DNA of 64,000 nucleotides from Zychaea mexicana (taxonomy: Eukaryota > Mucoromycota > Mucoromycetes > Mucorales > Lichtheimiaceae): positions 1 to 64,000 of the forward strand of contig NW_026516752.1 in NCBI RefSeq assembly GCF_025766255.1, in the 5' to 3' direction. A model generated the notes under the pieces. It was not told where the DNA came from and made no database searches. It saw only the letters and a list, made by a program, of their open reading frames with translations. Each line of letters starts with the position of its first letter. Positions within the stretch are counted from its first letter, which is position 1. Made by a program: the position numbers and the translations under genes. Shown piece after piece: positions 23,375 through 33,848 of the stretch.

Positions 23375-25002
23375 ATGGACCAAATGAACCTCCTCACATT
23401 TATTGCCATTATGGCTGAATTTATTCCTATTTTAGGAATAACATTGACGCTCTTAATAGAAAGAGCAAAGCATCTTGCTAAACATCATCAAGATGTTAGT
23501 GAAAAAACAATTGCTGACCAACTAAGGGTCGAACTCGAAAAGGACCTCAAAAAGGCTAATATAACAAAGGAAGTAAGGGACGAGAACCATACTGCAATAA
23601 TGGGATGGATTAGGGCTTTTGCAAAATTCCTCAAATCCTCAAATCCTCGATTTTCCGATGCAATGTTAGAGGGTAACACCTCTGGTGCAGATTCCTCACA
23701 GGGTGGCAAATAATTCCGATTCCAAAACACTAAAGGGCTGTTCACATATATTTGTAAGGACTTCCATTTAACAAAAGAACAAATCATGGAATGGTTTATA
23801 AAACATGAACGTATTGGTTATCGAATTGAAAAGGCAATTGCATGTGATGAAATTGCACCAGAAACTGGTGAGAAACATGTTCATATATGGATACAAATGA
23901 ATGAGCGGTTCGACACAAAAACAGCACGTAAATTCTTTACTATCAATGGTGTTACTCCAAATATTAAACCAGGTGGTAATCCACAAAAGTCCATTAGCTA
24001 CTGTATGAAAGGAAAAGATTATATTTGTTATAATATGGATCCGAATTATGAAGTTAAGAAGTTAAGACCAGAAAAATGCACCAACAGTTACTTGGATATC
24101 AATTAATTACAAAGCAGCTTAATATGCAGAAGGCTACCGGAATATATCCAGAATTGCTATTTAAATATGATACTGTAAAATCAAATTTAAATTCTTACTT
24201 TCATGATGCCGATATGGAAAATAACCCTGGAAATAAATTACATATGTGGTCTATGTTTGGGATTGAAACAATGTTTGGTGGTAAAAATAAGATACCACAA
24301 TACTAGATTGTAGGTCCATCAAATATAGGTAAGACATATAACATTGATGTATTAGAACAAGGTGGCCATCGAGCATATCTAATGAATAAAGAAAATGATT
24401 GGTCAGATTATAAGGATGATGATTATGAATTTATATATAATGAAGAAACAGGTTCTGATTTCAAATTAACATTTTTAAACCAAATGTTAGAAGGAACACG
24501 GTTAAAACTTAATGGCAAATTCACAAAGTCAATAACTAAAAAGAAGAATATGCCAATAATACTGAATAGTAACTATATGCCGCACATGTTATACAAAAAC
24601 AAATCAGTATATGAGTTAGAGCCAACGCTCAATCGTTTATATATTATCTATGTTGATAAGAACCGTAAAGGTCATATAATATGGAATCCATACACAATGA
24701 AGGTGAAGGATTATGGAAATAAATTCATGTATTATGAAAACATGGATAAGTATGAGGACTTATACAAAGGTGAATTCGAAAACGAATACCAAGATCAGCA
24801 TACATTTATCCGTTATGCACATAATAGTGGTCAGGATGATTTTAAAAAATATACACCGATGGATAAAACAGTAGAGGAACTACAAGAATTAGCTGACACA
24901 GAAGAATATATGAAGGAACAAGAAGAAAAACATAATAGTAATAATACACAGAACAATAAACAACATAAACCGCCTCAATAAATAGAGGATGGTCAACTAT
25001 AA
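23375..25002 (+). pseudogene. Rep protein, HUH plus SF3 (copy 2, frameshifted)
   Basis: Same protein as 7814-9433. Here the two Trp codons lost in copy 1 are intact. There is instead TAA at 23711 (Glu in copy 1), an 8-base tandem duplication near 24055 that shifts the frame between the nuclease and helicase, the shared TAG before Walker A (24304), and TAA at 24979 where copy 1 has CAA. All HUH motifs (FTYI, HVHIWIQ, YCMK) and SF3 motifs (GPSNIGKT, IILNSN) are present. Confidence 0.8.
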
Positions 25003-25040
25003 AGGTACCATCATCAGTAGATTGTAGGCATTGGGAAGAT

Positions 25041-25469
25041 GTGTTTAATGATATAAAATGTGATGATGTTGTAAATGATACTACTGATTGGGAAAACCTA
25101 CCAGAAGATATAGAGAAACATAAATACATAGATGTAAGTACATCTGAATCAGAGAAAAGCAGTGACTGCAACATACCAAATAATATACCAAAACGTAAAA
25201 AGAAAAAAAGACACATTAAAAATAAACAGAGAAACAAGCAAATAGTAGAAGAAATACAGCCAAAAGAATATTTTAAAAAGCATAAGGATATAAAACAGGC
25301 TATAATAGATGATATAGATATAACAAGAGAAACTGACGTCAAAAATAAATCAATAGATACTAATATAAGTACAAGTATAACTAATGAATGCATAAAACAT
25401 AAATATAATTGGGCAAGTAAACGAAAGGTTGATGCAGTCAGTTTCAATATGAAATTTTTTAATAAGTAA
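25041..25469 (+). CDS. small lysine-rich protein of the Rep/DDE element (copy 2)
   Basis: Intact 142-residue frame, equal to 9472-9900 apart from a couple of substitutions (for example DITRETD for DITKETD and KSID for KSKD). Survival of this frame in both copies, while both neighbours are broken, may reflect its short length or recent duplication. Confidence 0.6.
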   Translation: MFNDIKCDDVVNDTTDWENLPEDIEKHKYIDVSTSESEKSSDCNIPNNIPKRKKKKRHIKNKQRNKQIVEEIQPKEYFKKHKDIKQAIIDDIDITRETDVKNKSIDTNISTSITNECIKHKYNWASKRKVDAVSFNMKFFNK

Positions 25470-25486
25470 ATAAGTAAGAAATTAAT

Positions 25487-26964
25487 TTAGAGCTGAATAC
25501 CATGTGTGGCCATATATTCATGTAGCATTTCCTGGGAGTTAAACTTATCAACTGTTAACCAACTATTATCCTTTACACTATATCCAACCCACTTAACCTC
25601 AAATATGTACTTATTATCAGTATACACATGTCCTACAATCTTCTCAATTTTATATGAATTACTATGTTCTATATTTCTCTGTCCTCTTTGATTTTTTCTC
25701 TTGCGTTTAGATGTATTATTTTCAGTTTCGTCCTCACTATCTATAGCCATATCTATTGATTGATTAATGTTAAGCTGTAGAAATTTCTGCTGCATGTCAA
25801 CCATTTCGTTATATTCAGTATTTACTTTTTGCTCATTTGAAAATACTAAGTCAAGTTTGTTTTTCTTACTTGGGAATTCAAAATCTTTTCCATACTATAA
25901 TTTATGATGTGGTTGTACCTCTATATTATACTTATTTACAAATCGCCATATATTAGTAAAAATACAAGCAACACAAAACTGAATATTATAATATCTTATA
26001 TCGGTTATTTGCAATGCTGCACGATTATTATTAAATCGTTCAAATTTAGAGCCTAACATAGAGAACTGTGCTTCTATTGCTGAACGAAATGATCCAAACT
26101 TGTTATTAAAGTATGTCTCATTGATTGTTAACTTTTGTCCTGGTTCTTTTCTTATGGGATGTAAAAAATTACGGTCATAAAAACTATATCCAGCATCTGT
26201 CGCATTATCTTTAAACTTTTGTATAAATAAGTTATATCCACCATCCATTCCTAAACAATCTGCCTCACTTATTTTTTTATATAGTCTCATATTAATAAAC
26301 ATAGTACCATCATTTCCGATAGCACATTTTTTCAGATACTGAAACATGTGTAATTATTTCATTCATATCCTGTATAACTTGTGTACGTACAGCTGGCCCT
26401 TTTAATTTATATGAATATAACTGTGAATGTGACTCATTTGGTTTATAATACTTTATTTTACTATCATGTCCATCAATAAATAGTGTAACATTCTTAAAAC
26501 CATCTGGATTGTTTATTATTGCTGATAAAATGCGATACGTGGTGATGAGAACATACTATCTAGATCTTGTTTTACCTTTTTATTCAATTCATTATAGTTA
26601 GTAATCCAGAACCGCTTATATATATCATAAAATGTTGCATATGGCATAACAGTATGCATATCCTTTCCTGATATACCTGATACCATATGAATGCAAGTCC
26701 TTTTTCAATCTCGCAGTATGGCCCTGGATATTCAATATTTCTATATAAAACAGTAAGAAAATAAAATATAGGTATAAATCCAAATCTATTAAGTAATACA
26801 TCCTTTATATCATTTATTGTATTATTCTTCATATCTTCAATAGCTGTTCTATGATTAAATCTATGTTGCATTTCAGGATAAGATTTATTAAGAAAAGTCC
26901 ATTTATTATCAGTTAAGTTTTTAATTTCAATATCAAGTTGTTCAGTGTGTTGTGTTGTGTTCAT
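25487..26964 (-). pseudogene. chromodomain DDE transposase of the Rep element (copy 2)
   Basis: Same gene as 9918-11393. Here the codon before DMNEIITH is CAG, the Gln of the Glu motif is CAG (IEAQFSML), and the frame near 25880 is correct. It has TAG for Trp in the HHKLWYG motif near 25896, the frameshift near 26540 shared with copy 1, and a small insertion near 26332. The catalytic D, D and E regions and the chromodomain are all recognisable. Confidence 0.8.
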
Positions 26965-27165
26965 TTTTATTTGTTGTTATATGCTTTAAACAATCGCTCT
27001 TTTTTTTTCTCGTGGGAGGCTACCAATATAAATAAAAAAATTCAATTTATTGTAAATCAATAATTAATTCGGCTACTGATAGTTATACCGATCATAGCAA
27101 TTTTATTATCTATATTACAGTGCTAGTAGGTTATAATTGGTTATACAACTAATAGTAGGACATCA

Positions 27166-27663
27166 AGGTTGTTTCACGGTTTATCCAAGGTTGTTCCAAG
27201 GCTGTTTCCAAGGTTTTTTCTAAGCTTGTTGCAAGGTTACAGTATGAACGTGACTAGAGGCCAAGCAGCCTGCATGTTCTTTCAGTAAGAATATAACCTG
27301 GAGAACGAAAAGAAGCTTTTGGACAAGATAGACGGCTTCGGCGATGTCGACATTTGCTTCATGAAAGATCCTACCGAGCCGTTCCTGCTTTACATCCCCA
27401 ACATCCACAGTAATCCGTTCATATACCACCGATATTTGTCAAGCCCTACAAAACCACCGCAACCACTAGAAGAGCAAACTTTCAACGATGAGCAAGCAAG
27501 TGTGACCGAAAAAATCAGAAGACTGAGTAAATAATAGAACCTTTCAATGATACTTTATCTACAGTATTACAACTTACTAATGAACCGTTTGATATAAGCT
27601 CAACCCCATAGGTCGTCTACTCCTTGAACGAAGTATTTCTGTCGTACAATCCCTACAACGATG
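27166..27663 (+). pseudogene. repeat A gene, second copy of unit 2, first part
   Basis: Counterpart of 11596-12105. It keeps CGA after PFIYH where the other copies have TGA, so the frame runs on to KIRRLSK. It is cut at CGATG by the 1153-base insertion and continues at 28817. Confidence 0.65.
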
Positions 27664-27978
27664 GAGACTGGTTGTTATATTAAAAATTATGAAAAAAGTA
27701 ATAATTAAAAAAATTTATATCAACTTAAAAATAAAATAAAAATCGTATTTTTTATTTTATAAAAAAGATAAACTTCAGAAGATTTTTAAAAAAATATAAA
27801 TTTGGAAGTTTTTTGAAAAATGGTTCTCTTCAATAAAGATATTCTTATATATAAGTCATCTTTAATATAATCTTTTGAAAATATTATGTATGAGGTATAA
27901 AAAAAATATTTTGAAAATGAAATATTATCTGACCCCAAAAATAAAAAGAAATTATTTGATAAAATTATAAAAGAAAAC

Positions 27979-28224
27979 ATGGAAAAAGTTAATAATAATT
28001 ACTTTTGGTATGAAAATAGTAGTAGTAATATATGCACATATATACATAAAAGAGGAAAAAAACAAGGATATATGTGTCACAAAAAAATAACCGAAAATGG
28101 TGATAAAAAGAAATTTGTATGCACAAAACATAATCCTAATCATATCCCAAGAAAAAAAAACAAAAAAAACAAAAATACAATAAAAATAATAGAAAGGAAT
28201 AAAAATGATATTAATAAAAATTAA
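27979..28224 (+). CDS. 81-residue C-x13-C zinc-type basic protein
   Basis: Frame beginning MEKVNNNYFWYENSSSN with CTYIHKRGKKQGYMC (Cys-x13-Cys), then KKKFVCTKH (Cys-x2-His), then a Lys/Asn-rich tail. The four ligands would suit one zinc site. Related to the 46-residue frame at 14250-14390. Similar small Cys/His modules are known from mobile and viral genomes, but I cannot name a family. Confidence 0.5.
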   Translation: MEKVNNNYFWYENSSSNICTYIHKRGKKQGYMCHKKITENGDKKKFVCTKHNPNHIPRKKNKKNKNTIKIIERNKNDINKN

Positions 28225-28331
28225 AAAAACAAAATAAAAAAACTTTTTATTTGTAATGCAGGTGAAATAAATCTTTGGAAAATAATTACCAAACTCACAA
28301 CTTAAATAAATCAGTTATCAAAATTAATAAA

Positions 28332-28781
28332 CGGGGCTATTATATTTATAATTGATATTTCAATTATAATATGCCCCGAGTATGTCATTTTTTCTTTTTG
28401 TCAGGAAGGTAATACAAATCCTTTGTATTATGCCTTCCTTGTATTATAATAATAAATATAATTAAAAAAAAATAATTCTTGATGTATCATAATATAATAT
28501 TAAATATAATAAACATCACACCTAAAGGTGTTAAAAGCTTGCGGTAGCGAGCTGATGTTTATTTATTATAATATTATATATTACCAAATGGGTCTTTGAC
28601 CCTAGAAGAAATAGTAATGGAACCCCATTTCTTCAATAAACAGTAAAATGATACATTTTACTTTTTATTTATATATATTTTAAAGATTAGAATCTTTCTA
28701 AATATATATAACCAGAAGGAAAAAAAGAAGAAAGAAATTTTTTTAATTATTCTTGGAGGATAAAATTATTATAATTTTATC
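28332..28781. repeat. array of eight consecutive inverted repeats
   Basis: In order: (1) CGGGGC/GCCCCG with an inner 10-base stem, 28332-28378. (2) AGGAAGGTAATACAAA and its complement with a two-base bulge, 28403-28439. (3) A T-shaped structure, about 28491-28582. (4) GGGTC/GACCC, 28590-28602. (5) GAAGAAAT/ATTTCTTC, 28605-28634. (6) AGTAAAATG/CATTTTACT, 28642-28662. (7) An 18-pair hairpin, 28670-28710. (8) GATAAAATTAT/ATAATTTTATC with a one-base centre, 28759-28781. Confidence 0.8.
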
Positions 28782-28816
28782 AACTATACTGAGTATTTTA
28801 TTTATCAACCAGACGC

Positions 28817-29317
28817 CGATGTAGTATATGAGTATCGCGAATACTCAAACGATATGATCTTAGAAGTGGCCTGTCGACACACAGTCATGTTCGATGACAA
28901 AAACACGGTAGGGTTTGGCAAATGGTGCTCTACCGAAAAAATCCATCTCATCAAAGTCAACTGAAAGCGTAAAAGATCTAGTGACGCATGCGTTCGACCG
29001 CTATATGTTTTAAAAGAAAGCTTTATGGGTAAGCTATGTTTTTTTTAGCAGAAAGTGGATCTAAACTAATATTGTATATCAGAAACAATCGTTGAAAAGA
29101 TCACCACGGCGTTGCAGCACTACCAAAGTTCGATTAGACTTATGGAGCACGAAAAATATGAAATAGTGGGGTACTGCCGAAAGTCTCCTGGCAATAAAGC
29201 AACACGAGACCGGCTGCGGCTGATGCAGCACATGGTTGGTCGTCTTCAAGAGCGGTCATTAGTTGATAAGGTCTTTGTTTCTCTTTCTTGCAAGTCGAAT
29301 CAACCTATAAGCGAGCG
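28817..29317 (+). pseudogene. repeat A gene, second copy of unit 2, middle part
   Basis: Resumes after the 1153-base insertion with DVVYEYREYSNDMILEVA-like codons, a TGA after the KVN motif, the same intron as at 12299-12351, then EIVGYCRKSPGNKATRD and KVFVSLSCKSNQP. More diverged from unit 1 than the Rep part is. Interrupted at 29318 by a hAT-like element. Confidence 0.6.
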
Positions 29318-30214
29318 TAGGGGTCGCAATTGGAAGGGTCGGGTCGGGTCAAGGGTCTGACCTGTTGACCTATGGGTCAAGAAAGCACTGACCCAACCCG
29401 ACCCGTTCAACCCGACGGGTCAAAACTTGGGTTGACGGGTCACTACTGATTTTGATTTGGTGACAAAGGAGGTGTCAATCAACCTGAGCTTGAGCACTGG
29501 AAGTGCAAAACTACATGAATACACAGCTCTCTAAGATGATGGCACGCAAATTCCTAGCAGTGCTAGCAATATCTACGTTTTGTGTGATTATTCTTAAAGG
29601 TAAAGGGGTTTGTGCCATAACAAAAGAAATCGTTTGCGCTCACATGCATTAAAGAAAGCATAATGGTTAAAGTGTGGTTAAAAATCGACTTCCTTTAAAT
29701 GCCCCTAATCCTTTTCCCTTTTCCCTTTTCTTTTCATTTCTTCCTTCTTCGTTCATTTTTCTTTTCTTAATTCCTTCTACGTCTCTTGTCAAATCTCGTC
29801 TCTCACTGCCACTCTCTATTGTCTATTCTCATTGTACTATTGCTACTTCTTTACTTTGCTACTTCTTTACTACTATTACATATATTGCTTATAGCTTACT
29901 TATCTTACACTTTTGAATATAAAATATGATCCCACAATGAAAAAGAATATAAGTACGTTTTATGTTACAGTTCTATAGCAGACATATTGACAACTACATC
30001 TTTTAATATATTGATGCTTCCCAACAAGAAGATTGACTACTTGAATACGAGTACCTCATAGATATCATATGTATACACGGGTCACAACGGGTCAACGGGT
30101 CGGGTCAAGGGTTAGACGGGTTGACCCGCGGGTCAGAAAAGCATCAACCCGACCCGTTGACCCGTCCTCAACCCGCGGGTCGGTTTTGACCTGCGGGTCA
30201 GATTGCGACCCCTA
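29318..30214. mobile_element. 897-base non-autonomous hAT-like element
   Basis: Perfect 13-base terminal inverted repeats TAGGGGTCGCAAT/ATTGCGACCCCTA. Flanked by AGCGAGCG (29310-29317) and AACGAGCG (30215-30222), an 8-base target-site duplication with one mismatch. The uninterrupted copy at 12576-12600 has the site once. TIRs starting TAGGGG with 8-base duplications are the hAT signature. Both subterminal regions are crowded with GGGTC/GACCC motifs, which may be transposase-binding sites. No transposase frame is seen. Confidence 0.85.
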
Positions 30215-30318
30215 AACGAGCGTGACAGTAACATAGAAAATGACGACATGGAAACCTTGAACAAAAACACAGTTGGATCGATGTAACGATGTAAGGTAAA
30301 CTGAACTGGTCGACATAC
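30215..30318 (+). pseudogene. repeat A gene, second copy of unit 2, last recognisable part
   Basis: Continues the frame after the hAT-like element and ends with GGTAAACTGAACTGGTCGAC, the same junction as at 14820-14840. Homology to unit 1 is lost beyond this point. Confidence 0.55.
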
Positions 30319-30938
30319 ATATACTACAGTACTATCAGCATCGAATCCAAAGCTGTAGTGTCAGCAACGATATTTACCACGAGAGAGGCTTTCTACTAGC
30401 GTGGTACCGGGTAGCATATTGCCAAGCATGGTAGTATAACATTCAAGAGATCCCAGTGAAACATAATTATCGACGTTTTATTGATCAAGTATTCATGTGC
30501 GTAAGTTTATTCATTGATGGGGGATATGGGTTTGGGACAAGGACTACAGAAAAAACTGGTACATGCTTTTTCTCTCGACAACCGATCTGACTTGACATGT
30601 TCACAATAGAGCTTGTTGATATGATCTTTGTCCTATACTTTGTTGTGTAGCAGTCATGGTGAATATCTGACATGATGGATCTTGGACTACCACTTCTTTG
30701 TGATAGAGACTTTATACATCAAATGAATTTTTTCATCTCGTCGTTGCTACTTCAAGAGTATAAAGGAAGAGCAAAAGGTATGATTGGATTCTATTCGTGT
30801 TATTTTTTTGGGTGATATATAATGATATGACAACAGGGAAATATAAGTAGCAATACTAAAAATTATTAAAGAGCGGACATGTACAATATATCCATTCCTT
30901 AATCCATCGTGATGATCGTTTTCTTTTTTAACTACATA
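30319..30938. other. no gene seen
   Basis: No coding block is apparent between the end of the repeat and the transporter stop codon. Confidence 0.4.
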
Positions 30939-33848
30939 CTACTTTCGAACAGTGGTTTGAAGTTCGTGACGTTGGATAAAGAAGGTACAAATCAAAGCTA
31001 GCGTTGCCATCACCACGGTTGATAGGAATGCATAGCGAATTGCAACTTCGTAAATATCAAGAACAGCTTCCAAAACATCGTCTGGCAGCAGTTCTCGGAT
31101 TTCGGTCATTGACTGTCGAGCAATGTCGATATACTATCATAAGAGCAATTCGTTAGTTCGACTCTTTTCGTTTACCAATGACTATATTAATTCCTTGAAA
31201 CCCGATCGAATCCATACTCTTTTCTTTTCCTTCCAAATTCTATTTTTGTTTCTCTGCTACTCTCTTCTATCTATCCCTTGACTTCATCCATTAGCCCCTT
31301 TTCCTTGGTATATGTGACATTTACTCCTTCTACGTTGTCATAAGCCCTGTCCCTTTTCTTCATAGCACTCTCCTTCCCCCTCTCCTGCTTTTCCCTCTCA
31401 TGCATTCCTCTTCGCCCGTATTATTCTCAAAAACGATGTCATAAATGTCCACGCGTGATGGTGGTGGTGATAAGCAGTGATTTCATAAAGATTACTATAC
31501 CTTTTGTGCATCAGGACCAGTGATCTGTTCGGACAAGCTAGTCTTGACCACAGCTTGGAAGATGGCCGTAGTAGCAGAAATACCAATAACGCCTCCAGCA
31601 GAACGGAAAAGATATGACATACTCGTGATAGTGGCCATCTCTGTATTGTTTAAATTCAAAGCCATCGAAAATACAAAATGTCAGCGGATCGTATACATCA
31701 CAAGAACATAATCACATAGCAAAAGAGAGAGAGATAGTTTTACCTGCCGCTCCCACACATGACAACATTGCGATCAAAGTGGTCGTAATAATAACACCCA
31801 TACTGAAACCGTCCATCAGCAAGCATGGCATAATAATGTACATGGGTGTTTCTCTTGTCCACGTCGAATAACCCATCATGGCAAGCAAGAGTATGAACGT
31901 AAATGAAACGGTAATATTCTTGTACTCGCCCGTACGCGACATGTATATACCAGACAAGACAGATCCAATCGAGACACTTGCAATCTTTGGTAAAAAGTAG
32001 ATGCCGGATGCTGTGGGAGTTTCACCCAATAAGCCCTATACAAGAACAAACACATTCTGAGTATGAGATTACATCCCGAAAAGGTCAAGGCATCGATATG
32101 GCTTCTTACCTGAAAATACAAGGGAGTGATATATATGGTAGCAGTGGTGCACATGAGCACCCAAAAGTTAGTCAAGGAACAGGCAAGGGGAGTTTGGGAG
32201 GTAACAATGTGCCATGGCATCAACGGGTTACGAGCCACATTGGCCTCGATCACACAAAAGACGACAGCCAATACAACCGATGCACAAAGACATCCGATCA
32301 CCAAAGGATCCGTCCAAGAACGCAGGTTACCACCCATCGATGTGGCCAATAAGAATGCAACGACAGCAGAAACGATTGAAATGGCGCCCAAGTAATCAAT
32401 CTGTTTGAGACGTTCAAATGTCGTGGAGTTGTCCTTGCGTTCGTTCAAGTTGTAGTTGGTCAAGATACAGGATGCAGTATAGATAGTGATTAAGAGAATC
32501 GGCAGGTTGATGTAGAAACAGTATCTCCAGCCAACACTATCCGTAATGAAACCACCTAACGGTCCTCCAATAACAGATCCCAACTAATATAAAGTAGCAT
32601 GTTACTCACGGATGAAATTGGATAAGTGTATCAGCACACAGCATTCAACACCCTAATATCATTCCCTTCCTTATTATACTTACACCATATGCCATGTTAC
32701 CATAACCTTGATAAGTACCACGTTGACGCAATGGGACCAAGTCGCTTACGATGACAGTGGTAAGGGTATTAATTCCACCGCCACCCAAACCAGCAACAGC
32801 ACGGGCGGCGACCAAGGACCACATATTCGGTGCAGCACCACATAGTAAGGATCCAATAAAGAATACAATCGTAGCAAACAACAAGGCTGACTTTCGTCCG
32901 AACACATCGGAGATTCTTTACATGTTCACAAAAAAAAGAAAGGCGAGTAATTTTTAGTTGGGGCCTCTTTGAGAATACTTATCTTCTTTTTCTAATCCGA
33001 GCATCGGTAAACTTTACCTTCCATCTGAAAAGAAAATTAGGGTTTTAAAAGTCAGTGCGCTGCACAAAATTGATAGGCTCTGTGGAACATAAACACAAAC
33101 ACAAGCACACAGGAACATGAAGAAAGAGACTTACAAAGAGGTTGCAATGCAGTAAAACTGAGCATATACGACGTGGCTACCCAAATAATCTCGTTCGATC
33201 TATCATTGATTTTGGCTGGATTAATAATCATATCGCTATACTCCACAGACCAATATCCTCATAACCAAATGCACATCATTTAAAAAACGCCACTAGTACT
33301 ATTTGCCGCTGCTTATATGCAGCCCTTCTTTTTGACCCTATTTTACCTTTTAAACTCAGTACCAATTTGAGCATAAACGGTTGCAACGATGGATGCGTCC
33401 AATGAAGCCAAAGATACGGCGACGTAAAGTCTAATGAGTCCCATACATTATTTCCGAATGACCAGGCGAGGAAAGTACATGGAAAAGATTAGTAGGAGCC
33501 CGATAGTACCATGATAATAGCAAGAAGTCATGTGTAATGCAATAATTACGAAGCAAGCACCGTGACGATGGATGCACCGTTTAATCTTTTTGCCACAATA
33601 TCGTCCTCCGGGGAAGCGGACGTATCCTCGTTGCTGCTGCCGCTGCTGCTGCTGCTGCTACTACTGCGACGGCTGTGTTTGCTACCAGCAACCGACGGTG
33701 GGTTGGATGTTAAAATGGTAATGCGGTCGTCATTGTCGTCAGTTGATGAGCCAGTGGCAGTTGAAGAGGATTTATAATTATGAGGTGAAAGATTGCTGTT
33801 GTTGTGCAAGAGAGGAGTGGTTTCCTCGTTGTTCTTATTTTGATCCAT
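30939..33848 (-). CDS. major facilitator transporter, DHA2-type
   Basis: Nine exons on the minus strand: 33848-33550, 33430-33347, 33199-33135, 33024-33018 (7 nt), 32915-32684, 32583-32110, 32035-31744, 31640-31501, 31133-30939. Together they encode about 595 residues. A cytosolic N-terminus of about 95 residues has an acidic dileucine-like EETTPLL, a vacuolar sorting type signal, and a Ser run. MFS motif A GRISDVFGRK lies near residues 151-160 and antiporter motif C GSVIGGPLGG near 231-240, followed by WRYCFYINLPI. The sequence resembles fungal multidrug or vacuolar basic amino acid:H+ antiporters (DHA2, 14 membrane segments). The substrate cannot be told. It is divergent from the CSC1-like gene. 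Confidence 0.9.

Larger units (their letters stand above)
23119..27165. mobile_element. composite Rep/DDE element (copy 2)
   Basis: Nearly identical to 7559-11595 with the same order of genes and the same flanking repeat A arrangement. Differences are mostly single-base transitions, one 8-base tandem duplication (AAGTTAAG near 24055) and short indels. Confidence 0.75.
27664..28816. mobile_element. 1153-base AT-rich insertion with inverted repeat ends and a hairpin array
   Basis: Inserted into the repeat A gene. The left flank CGATG (27659-27663) is repeated at 28817-28821, giving a 5-base target-site duplication, and comparison with the uninterrupted copy near 12105 confirms the gap. Ends are GAGACTGGTTG and, reverse-complemented on the right, GCGTCTGGTTG, which match at 9 of 11 positions. 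It contains one small zinc-type frame (27979-28224) and eight consecutive inverted repeats (28332-28781), and no transposase, so it would be non-autonomous. Confidence 0.75.

Noticed and set aside
28332..28781. Mitochondrial DNA inserted in the nucleus, because of AT-rich DNA with GC hairpins
   Set aside because: The block has transposon-like inverted ends and a 5-base target duplication and shows no mitochondrial gene. Not fully excluded without a search.
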